64,000 bases of DNA from Camellia lanceoleosa (GCA_025200525.1 JANUSC010000372.1:124001-188000); one strand, 5' to 3'. Counted from the stretch's first letter, positions 12,180 to 24,997 are shown. Translations and numbers: made by a program. Notes: generated from the letters alone by a model not told the origin.

Positions 12180-12196
12180 AGAGTGACGATACCAAT
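12180..12196 (-). promoter_or_regulatory. Primer-binding site of the nested copia
   Basis: On the minus strand, directly inside the 5' LTR, the sequence is ATTGGTATCGTCACTC. TGGTATC matches the start of the usual initiator-Met tRNA site TGGTATCAGAGC; the rest is altered. Confidence 0.6.
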
Positions 12197-13023
12197 TGAA
12201 AATCCTAAGTGATTCGTGATTAGCTAAAGATAAAAAATATTCCAAATCCCAAAATTCCAAACACTCAAACTAAAATCAACAAGCACTTACGAGTGATTTT
12301 AGTTTGTTTGTTTTAGGAATAAATAATAAATCGACACAAATGATTTTTACGGAAAAACCACAATTGAAGAACCTTCAATTGTAATCAAAACCAGCCACTA
12401 ATCAATCCACTATAGAAGGACTACAAGGTTACAAAGAAACCATACAAATTACCCACAATTTGTCTCTCAATCTTCAGAACTCTTTCACCACGCCGAAAGT
12501 TGGTTCCACTCTTAACTTCACTTGTCGACTACGTAAAGAACAAACACCTTTTGAAACTTTACGTAAAGATCTTCGGATCACAATCAAGAGAACACTCTTG
12601 AATATTAAGTATCAATCTCTTTGATGTATGAATATCAACTCATGAGTTTTAGAACTCTCTCAAGAACATCAAAGAAAACTAAACAAACTCGTAAGAAAAC
12701 TTCACTCTAGAATTGTTGAATCTGATCTAGAAAAAGTTAGATTGGTTTTAGGAGAAAACCATCTACTTATAGAGAACCAAAGGAGTCCTAGATCTGAAAG
12801 AAATCCAACTCCTGAAGCCAATCTGCGAATTTGTCATCCGCGATCTCCGCTCGAGCGCTCCACTCTCCACTCGAGCGGACAAGCCAAAAACTGTGTGTTA
12901 CTAATTCCTATCCGGCGTAATATTACATCCGCCACCATTCTCCGCTCATGTCCAAATACAAAATTTACAATTTGATGAAGCACAAAGTTTTGTCTCCGGT
13001 TTTGACAATAAAAGGACCTAACA
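12197..13023 (-). repeat. Nested copia 5' LTR
   Basis: This is the 827-bp partner of 3972-4867. It keeps CGCTCGAGCG blocks that the other copy has lost. Confidence 0.85.
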
Positions 13024-14196
13024 AATCATAATGGCTCAAAACCTGGCCAACTATACTAGTGATCCAAATGTCACAAAATAAATGAGACCAAAGCTCAAAC
13101 CACAACACTTCCATACTTCCAACTGATACTCATTATAATGATGTATCGTATCAACAATGAATAGCAATATTGCTATTATCAATAAGCATACGTATGAGTA
13201 ATGCTACTGGAGTCCATCCCCTATCTCCTCCCAACAAATCCGGTTTAGAGGTCCATCCCCTATCTTCCCCTAAACCGTGGAGTTCATCCCCTATCTCCTC
13301 CAAATTACATGCATATGCAATGAAACACACAATTGCCATACACAACACATAATCAATACAAGTAATGTTCTGTATTAATTCAACAGTCAACATATATGAC
13401 TTAATTCCAGTTATACCTAAGGTCTACAACAATCAATGGCTATCCTCCACCGATAGCCCAAAATTATTTCTAAACAAGAAATAAATACATCAATGAATGT
13501 AAATTTAACATCCCCAATTCCATGAATTAAACCAAATTCCACATTATTCCTTTAAATTAATTATACAAAATTAATCTAAACCAGAACCCTAAGGTTTCTT
13601 CCAAAACTACCAAACTACCCCCCCACATATCAAAAAACCAACACTTAGGATTAAAGCGTATAAATGGAGTAGGAAATCACCTCGAAGAAATAACTCAAAA
13701 AGAAGAAGATGAAGATGATGCCCAAACTTCAAAGTGCTCCAAACCAACAATTGCTCAGATTAAATGAAAGCCCTCACTCTCCTCTATCTTATTTGTGAAG
13801 GAACTAGGGTAGAAATTCACTCTAGATAGATCAATCCTAGGGGAGAAGATGAGTTGGGAGAGAGAGAACTCAGAACCTAGGGTTTGGAATCCGAAAGAGG
13901 ATGAAAAAAAAACACGATTTTATACGCGTCCAACACAAGAGATCGATGGGTGGCGTCAAAACCCTTTCGGACAAGCAACAACAAATGTCAAACTCCCCGC
14001 TCGAGCGGACAAGCCAAAAATCTGGGCAACTAGTTTTGGTTCCTAAGCTCAACCAACCTGTTCCAAACCCACCCAACACATCCTATAACTCCAAATAAGA
14101 AAATATAGGACGACAACAACCAATACACAAGGATAGAATCTACGGAACCTAAGTCCGGATACAAACATCGAATGGGAAAAGACCAGGGTCGCTATA
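13024..14196 (-). repeat. Gypsy 3' LTR, right portion
   Basis: The LTR continues after the nested element and aligns with 18905-20134. It ends GGGTCGCTATA before the polypurine tract. Confidence 0.85.
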
Positions 14197-14224
14197 ACCT
14201 CCCCCCCTTAAAAGAATTTCGTCC
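14197..14224 (-). promoter_or_regulatory. Polypurine tract of the gypsy element
   Basis: On the minus strand TTTTAAGGGGGGGAGGT directly precedes the 3' LTR and follows GGACGAAATTC, a familiar Tekay/Del polypurine context. Confidence 0.7.
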
Positions 14225-14612
14225 CCGAAATTAAGCATGAGTTTGTAAAAACAAGTTTTTTTTTTTTTTTTTTTTCTTAATTCCCAATGATATATAAAAC
14301 AATAATTAACAACTTGACCAATATTGGTCACTTCATCTCTTATCAAGAGGCATCTCACAATATGTATAAACCAACGTATATTTCAACCTGCATCAATATT
14401 ATGCATTAATCTTTTCAATGTTAACAATTTCTATATCATATTCAGTCTCATGATATAAGTAACACATTCAATATATAAATGTTATACTCCACTTCCATAA
14501 AAAGGCAAGTTTCAAAATGTTAACATTAAACCAAAACATTCTCAATGTTTTCCAACTCAAGTCATACATAAAATTCTTAAGTTCAACAATATTACATAAT
14601 CTAAATACAAGA

Positions 14613-15143
14613 TTACAAATCAGTAAACAATTCCGGATATTTCTCATGGACTTCTAACTCACGTTCCCAAGTGGCCTCCTCCACTCCGTGATGCTTCCAC
14701 AAAACTTTCACCAAAGGGATGGTCTTGCCACGCAAAACTTGATCCCGCCTATCCAAGACTCGAACCGGTCTCTCCTCATATGAGACATCCTCATCAATAA
14801 CTAAATCAGTCCAATCCAATACATGTGACGGATCTGCGTGCATACCCACATGAACCACGTCATGACCTCCGGATAATTGCGGTGGCAAAGCTAAACGATA
14901 AGCAGCCTCGCCAATCCTCTCAAGGATCTCAAATGGCCCAATGAACCGAGGGGACAACTTCCCGCTCTTCCCAAACCTCATCAAACCTCGTTTAGGTGAT
15001 ATCTTCAGAAAGACAAGATCGCCTACCTCAAACACCAAAGGGCTCCTCCTACAAGATAAGATTTCGACGACTCTGAGAAGATGACGGCCTCTACGGATAA
15101 GCTCAACCTTCTCCACTAACTCGACCCAACAAAGGTGCATCAC
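14613..15143 (-). pseudogene. Integrase C-terminal domain of the gypsy element
   Basis: This 176-codon frame carries VGDLVFLKISP, FIGPFEILERIGEAAYRLAL and HADPSHVLDWTDL. The end (KVLWKHHGVEEATWE, then YPELF) is the chromodomain-like tail of chromovirus integrases, thought to guide insertion into marked chromatin. It is the best-preserved part of the element. The catalytic core lies upstream in damaged sequence. Confidence 0.85.
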
Positions 15144-15908
15144 CCACCTCGGCCCAACAAACCGGAGATCTCATACAAGGCCTCAAGCGGTGCCATACCA
15201 ATACTAGTTGTTATAGGCAAACTCTACTAATGGCAAGTGCCTCTCCCACGACCCACTAAAGTCGAGAACACAACCTCAAGCATATCCTCAAGGATCAAAT
15301 AATACCCGCTGGGTCTGTACCGAGGATGATAAGCCGTGCTAAAGTCAACTTAGTGCCTAAAGCACTCTGCAAACTCGCCACAACCTAGCAAGGTAAGCGA
15401 GGATCTCTATCCGTGCAACCTCACTATGTCCCGGATATACAAGTCGGCAAGATGATCTAAATCTCTAGAATGAAGTCCACCACCCAAATGGCATCACTAA
15501 GTCCTCGGAAGACCCACAACGAAGTCCATAGTGACATGGTCCCACTTCCACTCGGCAATAGGCAAGGGTTGCAACAAACCCGCTGGCCTCTGATGCTCGG
15601 CCTTCACTTGCTGACAAGTAAGGCACCTAGATACAAAAGCTGCCACATCTCTCTTCATACCCCGCCAGCGACTCAAATCTGATACATCTTAGTACCTCCG
15701 GATGCAGCGTGAATGATGAAATTCTCGAGTACCTCCTCTCGGCAAGACTCGGCACAAACAAACGATCTCGGTATCTCACACTGGATACACCATCAAACCC
15801 TTCTCAACCTTCCCATTAGAAATCTTCTCTCGAGAGATTCTACCTCAAGATCATCCTCCGAGCTTCTAACACTCGAGTCACAAGTGTAGGCAACAACAAA
15901 AACAAGGC
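15144..15908 (-). pseudogene. Decayed integrase core region of the gypsy element
   Basis: The position between RNase H and the integrase tail requires the zinc finger and catalytic core here. Only scattered similarity survives, because the frame changes every few dozen bases through short deletions. Confidence 0.45.
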
Positions 15909-16178
15909 TCATCGGATTCGCCGGATGCAAATCAAACTCAATATCTCCCACTCCCGAATGGCTATACTAGCTAAGTTACCATGATTTCTGCTAAGGGCAT
16001 CGGCCACAACATTGGCCTTCCCGATGATAGTGCAACTCAAGTCATAATCCTCAATGAACTCCATCCACCTCCTCGCCTCAAATTCAAGTCTTTGATATTT
16101 CAGACTCTTATTATCCGAGAATACCTCGAACCTCTCACCATAAAGATAATGCCTCCAAATCTTCAAGGCAAATATCAC
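15909..16178 (-). pseudogene. RNase H domain of the gypsy element
   Basis: The frame shows [20 protein letters not shown], then [11 protein letters not shown] and [10 protein letters not shown], which are the core and end of the Ty3/gypsy RNase H. Confidence 0.85.
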
Positions 16179-17283
16179 AATTCTAAATCATGGTAATTCT
16201 TCTCGTGAATTTTCAACCGGCGTGAACCATAGGCAACCACTTTCCTCTTGCATCAACACTCTCGTGAGGCATCACAATAGTAACCCAACCCTCTCCTAAT
16301 AATCAAGACCGAGCGGTCGATCTAACCTTCAACTCTGAAACGACTTTTCACAAGTCTCACAATTTAACTCCTTCCGTCAATCTAGTCAATGGTGAAGCTA
16401 ACTTTGAGAAATCTTTCACAAATCGGCGGTAATACCGCTAATTTCAAACACGCTCTTATCTTGGATGTATCAACAGACACCCTTCCCCGAAACTACATGG
16501 CCTAAGAACTTCACCTCTTCTAGCCAAAACTCACACTTCCCAAACTTAGCATATATGGGCTCTAAGTAACTCAAGCACCACTCTCAAGTGTTCTCGTGCT
16601 CCTCCCTCAAGGTGAATAAATGTCGCAGAATGTCCCCACGACCACAAAACGATCCAAGAATTCCTAAGATCCGGTTCATCAAATCCATAAACGCATTGGT
16701 GAGCCCAAACGGCATCACTAGAAACTCATAGTGGCCATACGGAATGCCGCCTTAGGAATATCCTCCTCCCGACTCTCAACGGTGATAACCCGATCTCAAA
16801 TCTATCTTAGAGAAACAACGAGAAGCCTTCAAGTCAAACAAGTCATCTATACGAGGCATAGGATACTTATTCTTAAATTCAACTTCCTAATCTATACAAA
16901 GTCTTAAAGCACCACCTTTCTTTTTAACAAAAAACACTAGGACGGATATAGCCCTTATCTAACAACTCGGAGTTGAACCTTCAATTCAACTAACATAGAA
17001 ATGCACTAAATCAATAGAGAATTCGATCTCTCCGAGGTGGCAAACTAACAAGATCCTCGAAAACGTCCGAATACTCACAAACCACCCTCGGAAACACAAT
17101 CAGTCTCATCACCCTCACTAATTGAAAGACTAGCAAGTAGACTACTAAGCTCACTCGATCATACCTGGCAAACACTACCAACCCCGTCCCCGTCTCCGTT
17201 AATAGTACAACAAGTGACCCTCGACGGTAGCAATCAATAAATGCCGATAACGAGATAGCGATAAACCATACCCAAAATAACAT
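16179..17283 (-). pseudogene. Decayed reverse transcriptase region of the gypsy element
   Basis: The domain start is visible at 17011-17283 (VCEYSDVFEDLVSLPPRRD). The rest is recognisable only by position and short blocks; frequent small deletions destroy the frame and no YxDD motif is readable. Confidence 0.6.
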
Positions 17284-18429
17284 CGAAGCCCTTCATGGGC
17301 ATAACCACAAAAGAAAAGGGATTCTATGATCCTATATCACAACCCCTAACACCTTGTTTCAAAATCAACTCACCCCCAAGAGGCGATACTACACAAATAG
17401 GAGATGCCAACCGAGCTAACTCCAACTCCAAAATAGATGCAAATACAAAGGAATGAGACGCACCGTGTCGATCAAAACACTATTGCAAAACAAGAAGGTA
17501 CCTCTCAGATGGAGTTTAGACCAGATCCCGCGCAAGAATAACTGCCAGATGACCTCTCGATCAACTCCGCACCCCTGAGCACTAGATGAAGAAGCCCCTG
17601 GTTGGCCTCGAGGCTGGCAAAACCTCTTCATGTGTCTTGGTAAACAAGAGAAGATGCTACTCGAGGACAAGTGATGTCTCGAAAAGTAGACCTAGTGAAA
17701 CCTCTCACCTCCTGCCATCCGATCATGCATCGACTCTCTTGGAGCCTTTTCGCCTTCCTCCTCTTCATCAACCAATCGCCCAAAATCCCAATCATAGACC
17801 CTACAATTCTCAACATGAGGCGCCCTCAACTTCTCTCAAACTCAATGCTCCGCCGCCACTAACAACTAGTGAAAAAAGCATCAACAAAAGCCTTCGGTAT
17901 CTCCAATCGACCCCTTGTGAACTTCCACCACGATGCTCACCTAAAACTCGTCCGGTGAGACCGAAGAACTCTCTTCGAAAAGAAGGTGAGCCCTAAGAAT
18001 GCTCTTGGGCCAGCAGCCCATAACCCAACACCCTCTGATTTCCTCTCCCATAGGCATTGCCTACCACGCCTACCACGACCTACATCCTAATAAAGGAAAC
18101 AAAGACGTTAGCACTCTAAATAATATGCCAAAACTATGACACTCGCGTCCTAATACATTGGACAATAATAAATCACACCACGTAAGCACATAATCACATA
18201 AGCACCTACAATTTCATTCTGGATAATGATAGTCGGCGCCACTAAAGTTCCGATTGGAAACAACATTGATCAAGTGCCTTTCCAACAAGACTTTCGAGAC
18301 TCAAGGGTCCAATCAACATCCTAGAAACTACATTCCATACCCACATAGTCACATAAACATGTTATCATATAAGCATGTAATCGTTACACTAAGTCTCTAT
18401 CAAACGAGACGAACCCATTGTGATACTAA
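17284..18429 (-). pseudogene. Decayed gag and protease region of the gypsy element
   Basis: The frame at 17416-17670 ends near FLFCNSVLIDTV, a relic of the protease active site (usual VLIDTGA). It begins with PRHMKRFCQP, likely the tail of the Gag zinc knuckle. From 17671 to 18429 no coherent Gag remains. Confidence 0.5.
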
Positions 18430-18451
18430 TCACTTAAGTATTATACCAAGT
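18430..18451 (-). promoter_or_regulatory. Primer-binding site of the gypsy element
   Basis: On the minus strand ACTTGGTATAATACTTAAG follows the 5' LTR. TGGTAT agrees with an initiator-Met tRNA site, with later positions changed. Confidence 0.5.
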
Positions 18452-20134
18452 TGTAACGCCTCAAAATAAACCCATAATAAATAATAATAACATGCATCAT
18501 TATATTAAAACAATAATATAAGTCCATCCATCGAGTATTATGAAATAAAACATCGAAAATGCCCTTACATCTTGCCAAGCCAACACTTGGACACAATTCA
18601 GTTCTAACTCAAAATGATAAAGCCCTAGGCTTGAAAGATTACATTGTTCAAATAAAACAAATAAAAATAAAACAAGTCTTCAAATTCAATTCTCACAAGC
18701 TAAGTCCTTGGAGGAGTGAACCAAAATGAAGTTCCATATAAAAATACTAAACCAAGCATAAGAATTAACTAATGCATTAGTATTCGATACATGGTTAACA
18801 CAAGATAATCAATTCCCAACCTCCATGACACGAATGCCTACATTGTCTATGACATATTGTCTATAACACCTTTCACTTTCCAATATTTATTCCACTTTCC
18901 AATTAAATCATAATGGCTCGCCAACTATACTAGTGATCCAAATGTCACAAAATAAATGAGACCAAAGCTCAAACCACAACACTTCCATACTTCCAACTGA
19001 CACTATTATAATGATGTATCGTATCAACAATGAATAGCAATATTGCTATTATCAATAAGCATATGAGTAATGCTACCGGAGTCCATCCCTATCTCCTCCA
19101 ACAAATCGGTTTAGAGGTCCATCCCCTATCTTCCCTAAACCGTGGAGTTCATCCTATCTCCTCCAAATTACATGCATATGCAATGAAACACACAATTGCC
19201 ATACACAACACATAATCAATACAAGTAATGTTCTCATAATTCAACAAATAACATATATGACTTAATTCCATTATACCTAAGCATGGCCGCTGGTCTACAA
19301 CAATCAATGGCTATCCTCCACCGATAGCCCAAAAATTATTTCTAAACAAGAAATAAATACATCAATGAATGTAAATTTAACATCCCCAATTCCATGAATT
19401 AAACCAAATTCCACATTATTCCTTTAAATTAATTATACAAAATTAATCTAAACCGTAACCCTAAGGTTTCTTCCAAAACTACCAAACTACCCCCACATAC
19501 CAAAATACCAACACTTAGGATTAAAGCGTATAAATGGAGTAGGAAATCCCTACCTCGAAGAAATAACTCAAAAGAAGAAGATGAAGATGATGCCCAAACT
19601 TCAAAGTGCTCCAAACCAACAATTGCTCAGATTAAATGAAAGCCCTCACTCTCTATCTTATTTGTGAAGGAACTAGGGTAGAAATTCACTCTAGATAGAT
19701 CAATCCTAGGGAGAAGATGAGTTGGGAGAGAGAACTCAGAACCTAGGGTTTGGAATAAAAGAGGATGAAAACTTTAAAAGCTAAAAACACGATTTTATAC
19801 AAACCCCGCCGAGTGGCGGATGCACACTTTCAAGCATATAGGCTCCAACCACAAGAGATACCGATGGGTGTTTTTTCGGCGTCAAAACCCCGCCGGACAA
19901 GCAACAACAAATCCCCGCTCGAGCGTCAAACTCCCCCCTCCGGCGGGCAAGCCAAAAATCTGGGCAACTAGTTTTGGTTCCTAAGCTCAACCAACCTGTT
20001 CCAAACCCACCCAACACATCCTATAACTCCAAATAAGAAAATATAGGACGACAACAACCAATACACAAGGATAGAATCTACGGAACCTAAGTCCGGATAC
20101 AAACATCGAATGGGAAAAGACCAGGGTCGCTATA
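18452..20134 (-). repeat. Gypsy 5' LTR
   Basis: This 1683-bp LTR is complete and pairs with 3481-3971 plus 13024-14196. It contains a CCGCTCGAGCG block at about 19915. Confidence 0.9.
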
Positions 20135-20417
20135 GAAACTACCTTTTTTTTTTTTTTTTAATGCACGATTTTGAAGCATTAAATTACCAAACATTATAAA
20201 AATAAAAAATAAAATAAAATAAATGAATGCTATAAATACACACTAATTAGTGCACGATTTTGAAGCATTAAATTACCAAACTACCTTTTCTCTTTTGTAA
20301 TGCATGATTTTTTTTTAACCTATAAGTGCCATATACATGGTAAGATCCAAGAAACTATGAGTTTGTAAAAGTAAATCCATTTCTTCCTTCATATTTCATG
20401 GTATGGAGTTTCTTCAC

Positions 20418-21267
20418 TCACATCTCATAGTATGGAGTAGGATGACAAGGCAAGAGAGGTAGACGGATAGAAACTTCTAGATCATGAGCAACACCAACAC
20501 CGTTAAAAATCTTCTGATCATTATTGGCAGCACTATCGAGCCAATAGGAATTCCAGTGGTTGGGATAGTCATGAAGAGTGCAGATATGACAACGAAATAC
20601 CTTCTCCCTTGACTTCATATTCTTCAGTTCCACCTCCATCTTTCGCATTTTATCGTAATAATCGCAATTTAAAAAATACGAAACAGTCAATTTCGAGAAA
20701 ACCTTGAAAGCAAGTGTAGACAATGGCAAACATAGCTAAGTAGATGGAAAACTTAAGCCACCACTCTTTTTTATATAGAATAAGTGTTATTTCCAAAATA
20801 GATGCCATAAGCTGGCCTAAAGTAGAAATAAGACCAAAAACATCTAGAAATGCAATAGGCTTTTTGTTTTTCTTTAGCCATACAACTTCTACAATTGCAA
20901 AAGTAAATGTAACCAATGCAAAACCAAGCCCCATGTAAGAGTATATTGTATTTTTTTCATTTCCAACTTGTTTCATTGTGGCACTTGCAAATTCTAGCAG
21001 GACATTGAAAGCAGCACAGTAAAAATCTAATTGTTGTTCCTTAAAAAAGTTAAACATTTTGAACTTCAATTTCATGAAAACTTTGTTGGTGAAACGTAAC
21101 ACTATGAAAACCATGTGAAACACTGCGAGTTTCATTTTCTCAAAAACTTTGCAAGTGAAGTGACACACTTTGAAAAACAGGTTAAATACTTTGGACTTCA
21201 CTTCCTCGAAAACCTCTCAAGTGAAATGAAGCAGTATGAAAAAGATAGGAAAGACATTGGAAAACGT
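20418..21267 (-). pseudogene. Array copy B
   Basis: This copy is 850 nt. The start codon is ACG (21265-21267) in place of ATG, and the first repeat has TGA after HFT. One extra base near 20727 shifts the frame after the third membrane segment. From an internal Met at 21201 a 183-residue frame covers two repeats and all three membrane segments. The Cys/His tail is intact in its own frame. Confidence 0.6.
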
Positions 21268-21375
21268 TTTATATGTCTGTAATACAGAGAAGGGATAGGT
21301 GGAGGATAGGGAGAAATGGAGGACAGAGAGAGGGAGAGAATGTAAAAATGAGCAACGTAAGAATGGATCCACTCT

Positions 21376-21383
21376 TATTTATA
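21376..21383 (-). promoter_or_regulatory. TATA box of array copy B
   Basis: TATAAATA, about 109 nt upstream of the mutated start, before the CT-rich leader. Confidence 0.5.
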
Positions 21384-21689
21384 ATGGTCTAAAGAAACTA
21401 CCTTTTCTTTTTTTCTTTTTTTAATGCACGATTTTGAAGCATTAGATTACCAAACAATATAAAAAAAAAATAAAATGAATGCTATAAATACACACTAATT
21501 AGTGCACGATTTTAAAGCATTAAATTAGTATATCGATTAATAGCACAATTTTGAAGCATTAAATTACCAAACTATCTTCTTTTTTTTTTACATGGAAGTA
21601 CCATATACATGGCAAGATCCAAATAACTACAAGTTTGTAAAAGTACATACATTTCTTCCTTCATATTTTGTGGTATGGAATTTCTTCAC

Positions 21690-22499
21690 TCATATCTCAT
21701 AATATGGAGCAGGATGACATGGCAAGAGAGGCAAACCGATAGATACTTCTTGATCATGAGTAGCACCAGCACCATTAAAAATCTTCTGATCATCATCGGT
21801 GGCACTATCAACCCAATAGGAATTCCAGTGGTTGGGATGGTCATGAAGAGCACAGACATGACAATGAAATACCTTCTACCTTGACTTCATATTCTTCAGT
21901 TCCACCTCCATTATTCGCATTTTACTGTAATAATCGCAATTTACAAAATACGAAAGTCATTTTTGAGAAAACCTGGAAAGCAAGTGTAGACATGGCAAAC
22001 ATAGCTGAGAATATGGAAAACTTAAGCCTCCACTCTTTTTTATATAGAATAAGTATTATTTCCAAAATAGATGCCATAAGCTGGCCTAAAGTAGAAATAA
22101 GACCAAAAACTTCTAGAAATGCAATAGGCTCTTTGTTTTTCTTCAGCCATACAACTTCTACAATTGCAAAAGTAAATGCAATCATCGCAAAACCAAGCCC
22201 CACGTAAGAGTATATTATATTTTTTTCATTTCCAACTTGTTCCATTGTGGCACTTGCAAATTCTAGCAAGACACTGAAGGCATCACAATAAAAATCTAAT
22301 TGTTGTTCCTTAAAAAAGTTAAACACTTTGAATTTCAATTTCTTGAAAACTTTGTTGGTGAAGCATAACATTATGAAAACCATGTGAAACACTGTGGGTT
22401 TCATTTTCTCAAAAACTTTACCTTGTACTACATTTCCTTGAAAAGCTCACAAGTGAAGTGAAGCACTATGAAAAACATAGGAAAGACTTTGGAAAACAT
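21690..22499 (-). pseudogene. Array copy C
   Basis: The ATG at 22497-22499 is kept. A net loss of about 37 nt near 22422-22437 removes most of the junction between repeats 1 and 2 and shifts the frame into a stop. Downstream, from Met 22404, 160 codons are open across repeat 3 and all three membrane segments, then slip at the tail. Confidence 0.6.
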
Positions 22500-22611
22500 T
22501 TTTTATGCCTGTAATACAGAGAAGGGATAGGTGGAGGATAGAGAGAAAATGGAGGTTGGAGAGAGAGAGAGAATGTAAGAATGAGCAATGTAAGAATGGA
22601 TGGTCTAGCCC

Positions 22612-22619
22612 TATTTATA
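22612..22619 (-). promoter_or_regulatory. TATA box of array copy C
   Basis: TATAAATA about 113 nt upstream of the ATG. Confidence 0.5.
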
Positions 22620-22901
22620 ATGGTCTAAAGAGACTAATTTTTTTTTTAATACACGATTTTGAAGCATTAATTTACAAAACATTATTTTAAAAAAAAGAAA
22701 AAAAAAATAATGCCATAAATACACACTAGTTAGTGCATGATATTGAAGCATTAAATTACCAAACTACATTTTTTTTATTATGCATGATTTTTTTTTTGGT
22801 TACCTATATGTACCATATACATGGCAAGATCCAAGTAACTACGAGTTTGTAAAAGTACATACGTTTCTTCCTTCATATTTCGTGGTGTGGAGTTTCTTCA
22901 C

Positions 22902-23750
22902 TCATATCTCACAATGTGGAGCTGGATGACAAGGCAAGAAAAGCAGAATGATAGAAACTTCTTGATCATGAGCAGCACTAGCATCGTTAAAAAGCTTATG
23001 AGCATCATCAGCAGCACTATAGAGCCAATAGGAATTCCAGTGGTTGGGATGGTCATGAAGAGCGCAGAAATAACAACGAAATACCTTCTACCTTGACTTC
23101 ATATTCTTCAGTTCCACCTCCATCATCCACATTTTACCATAATAATCGCAATTTACAAAATACAAAATAGTGATTTTCGAGAAAACCTTAAAAATAAGTG
23201 TAGACATGGCAAACATAACTGAGAAAATGGAAAACATAAGCCTCCACTCTTTTTTATATAGAATAAGTATTATTTCCAAAATAGATGCCATAAGCTAGCC
23301 TAAAGTAGAAATAAGACAGAAAACTTCTAGATATGCAATGGGCTTTTTGTTTTTCTTCAGCCATACAACTTTTACGATTGCAAAAGTAAATGCAACAACC
23401 GCAAAACCAAGCCCCATGTAAGAGTATATTATATTTTTTTCATTTCCAACTTGTTCCACTGTGGCACTTGCAAATTCTAGTAGGACATTGAAGGCAGCAC
23501 AATAAAAATCTAATTGTTGCTCCATAAAAAACTTAAACACTTTGAACTTCAATTTCCTGAAAACTTTGTTGGTGAAGCATAACACTATGAAAACCATGTG
23601 AAACACTGTGGGTTTCATTTTCTCAAAAACTTTGTAGGTGAAGTGACACACTTTGAAAAACAAGTTAAATACTTTAGACTTCAATTCCTTGAAAACCTCG
23701 CAAGTGAAGTGAAGCACTCCGAAAAACATAGGAAAGACTTTGGAAAATAT
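22902..23750 (-). pseudogene. Array copy D
   Basis: The length is exactly 849 nt, the family norm. The start is ATA (23748-23750). CAG has become TAG in the second membrane segment (STLG-stop-LMAS). A Glu codon in the tail is TAG (KSR-stop-KVF). From Met 23729, 144 codons are open, including all repeats and the first membrane segment. No frameshift is seen. Confidence 0.65.
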
Positions 23751-23862
23751 TTTCTATCTCTGTAATATAGAGAAGGTATAGGTGGAGGATAGAGAGAAAA
23801 TGGTGGTTGGAGAGAGGGAGAGAATGAAAGAATGAACAACGTAAGAATGGATGGTCCACTTC

Positions 23863-23870
23863 TATTTATA
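23863..23870 (-). promoter_or_regulatory. TATA box of array copy D
   Basis: TATAAATA about 113 nt upstream of the start position. Confidence 0.5.
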
Positions 23871-24028
23871 GTGCTCTAAAGAAACTACCTTTTTTCTTTT
23901 TTTTTTAATGCACAATTTTTTAATTTTTTTTACCTATAAGTGCCATATACATGGCAAGATCCAAGTAACTACAAGTTTGTAAAAGTATATATTCTTACTT
24001 CATATTTCGTGGTATGGAGTTTCCCCAT

Positions 24029-24877
24029 TCATATCTCACAGTATGGAGCAGGATGACAAGGCAAGAGAGGCAAACCGATAGAAACTTCTTGATCATGAGC
24101 AGCACCTGCACTGTTAAAAAGCTTCTGATCATCATCGGCCGCACTATAGAGCCAATATGAGTTCCAATGTTTGTGATGGCCATGAAGAGTATAGACATGA
24201 CAACGAAATACCTTCTCCCTTGACTTCATAGTCTTCAGTCCCATCTCCATCATCCGCATTTTACCTTAATAATCGCAATTTACAAAATATGAAATAGTCA
24301 TTTTCGAGAAAACCTTCAAAAGCAAGTGTAGACATGGCAAACATACCCGAGAAGATGGAAAACTTAAGCGACCACTCTTTTTTATATTGAATAAGTTTTA
24401 TTTCCAAAATAGATGCCATAAGTTGGCCTAAAGTAGAATTAAGACCAAAAACTTCTAGCAATGTAATAGGCTTTTTGTTTTTCTTCATCCATATAACTTC
24501 TACAATTACAAAAGTAAATGCAACCACCGCAAAACCAAGCCCCACGTAAGAGTACATTGTATTTTATTCATTTCCAATTTGTTCCATTGTGGCACTTGCA
24601 AATTCTAGCAAGACATTGAAGGCTGCACAGTAAAAATCTATTGTTGTTCCTTAAAAAACTTTAACACTTTGAACTTCAATTTCCTAAAAACTTTGTTGGT
24701 GAAGCATAACACTATGAAAACCTTGTGAAACACCGTGGGTTTCGTTTCCTCAAAAACTTTGCTTGTGAAGTGACACACTTTGAAAAACAAGTTAAATACT
24801 TTGGACTTCACTTCCTTCAAAGCCTCGCAAGTGAAGTGAAGCACTATGAAAAACATATGAAAGACTTTGGAAAACAT
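24029..24877 (-). pseudogene. Array copy E
   Basis: The length is 849 nt and ATG is present at 24877. A one-base loss after KFFKEQQ shifts the frame. Further on GNEKN reads GNE-stop-N (TAA). An added base near 24317 shifts the frame again before the tail. The first 79 codons, with all three repeats, are intact. Confidence 0.6.
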
Positions 24878-24989
24878 TTTCTATGTCTGTAATACAGAGA
24901 AGGGATTGGTGGAGGATAGAGAGAAAATGGTGGTTGGAGAGAGGGAAAGAATGTAAGAATGAACAACGTCAGAATAGATGGTCCATTCC

Positions 24990-24997
24990 TATTTATA
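24990..24997 (-). promoter_or_regulatory. TATA box of array copy E
   Basis: TATAAATA about 113 nt upstream of the ATG. Confidence 0.5.

Larger units (their letters stand above)
3972..13023 (-). mobile_element. Ty1/copia retrotransposon, SIRE/Maximus-like, nested in the gypsy LTR
   Basis: The termini TGAAAATCC and GGACCTAACA are flanked by the 5-bp duplication AATCA (3967-3971 and 13024-13028). Read on the minus strand it has 5' LTR 12197-13023, primer-binding site, gag with a CCHC knuckle, protease, integrase, reverse transcriptase, RNase H, then about 2.3 kb of extra 3' sequence before the 3' LTR. The length (9.05 kb), LTRs over 800 bp, DSGCSRHM protease box and long 3' region are like SIRE elements. 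Many frameshifts make it non-autonomous. It is younger than its gypsy host. Confidence 0.85.
3481..20134 (-). mobile_element. Ty3/gypsy retrotransposon, Tekay/Del-type chromovirus, carrying a nested copia
   Basis: The termini are TGTAACGCC and GGGTCGCTATA, flanked by the 5-bp duplication GAAAC (3476-3480 and 20135-20139). Other array copies read GAAACTACC uninterrupted at this point. Read on the minus strand the order is 5' LTR (18452-20134), gag/protease, reverse transcriptase, RNase H, integrase, polypurine tract and 3' LTR (3481-14196, interrupted). The integrase end has a chromovirus-like PDPSHVL-type block. The coding frames are heavily damaged, so it cannot be autonomous. Without the nested element it would be about 7.6 kb. 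Confidence 0.85.
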
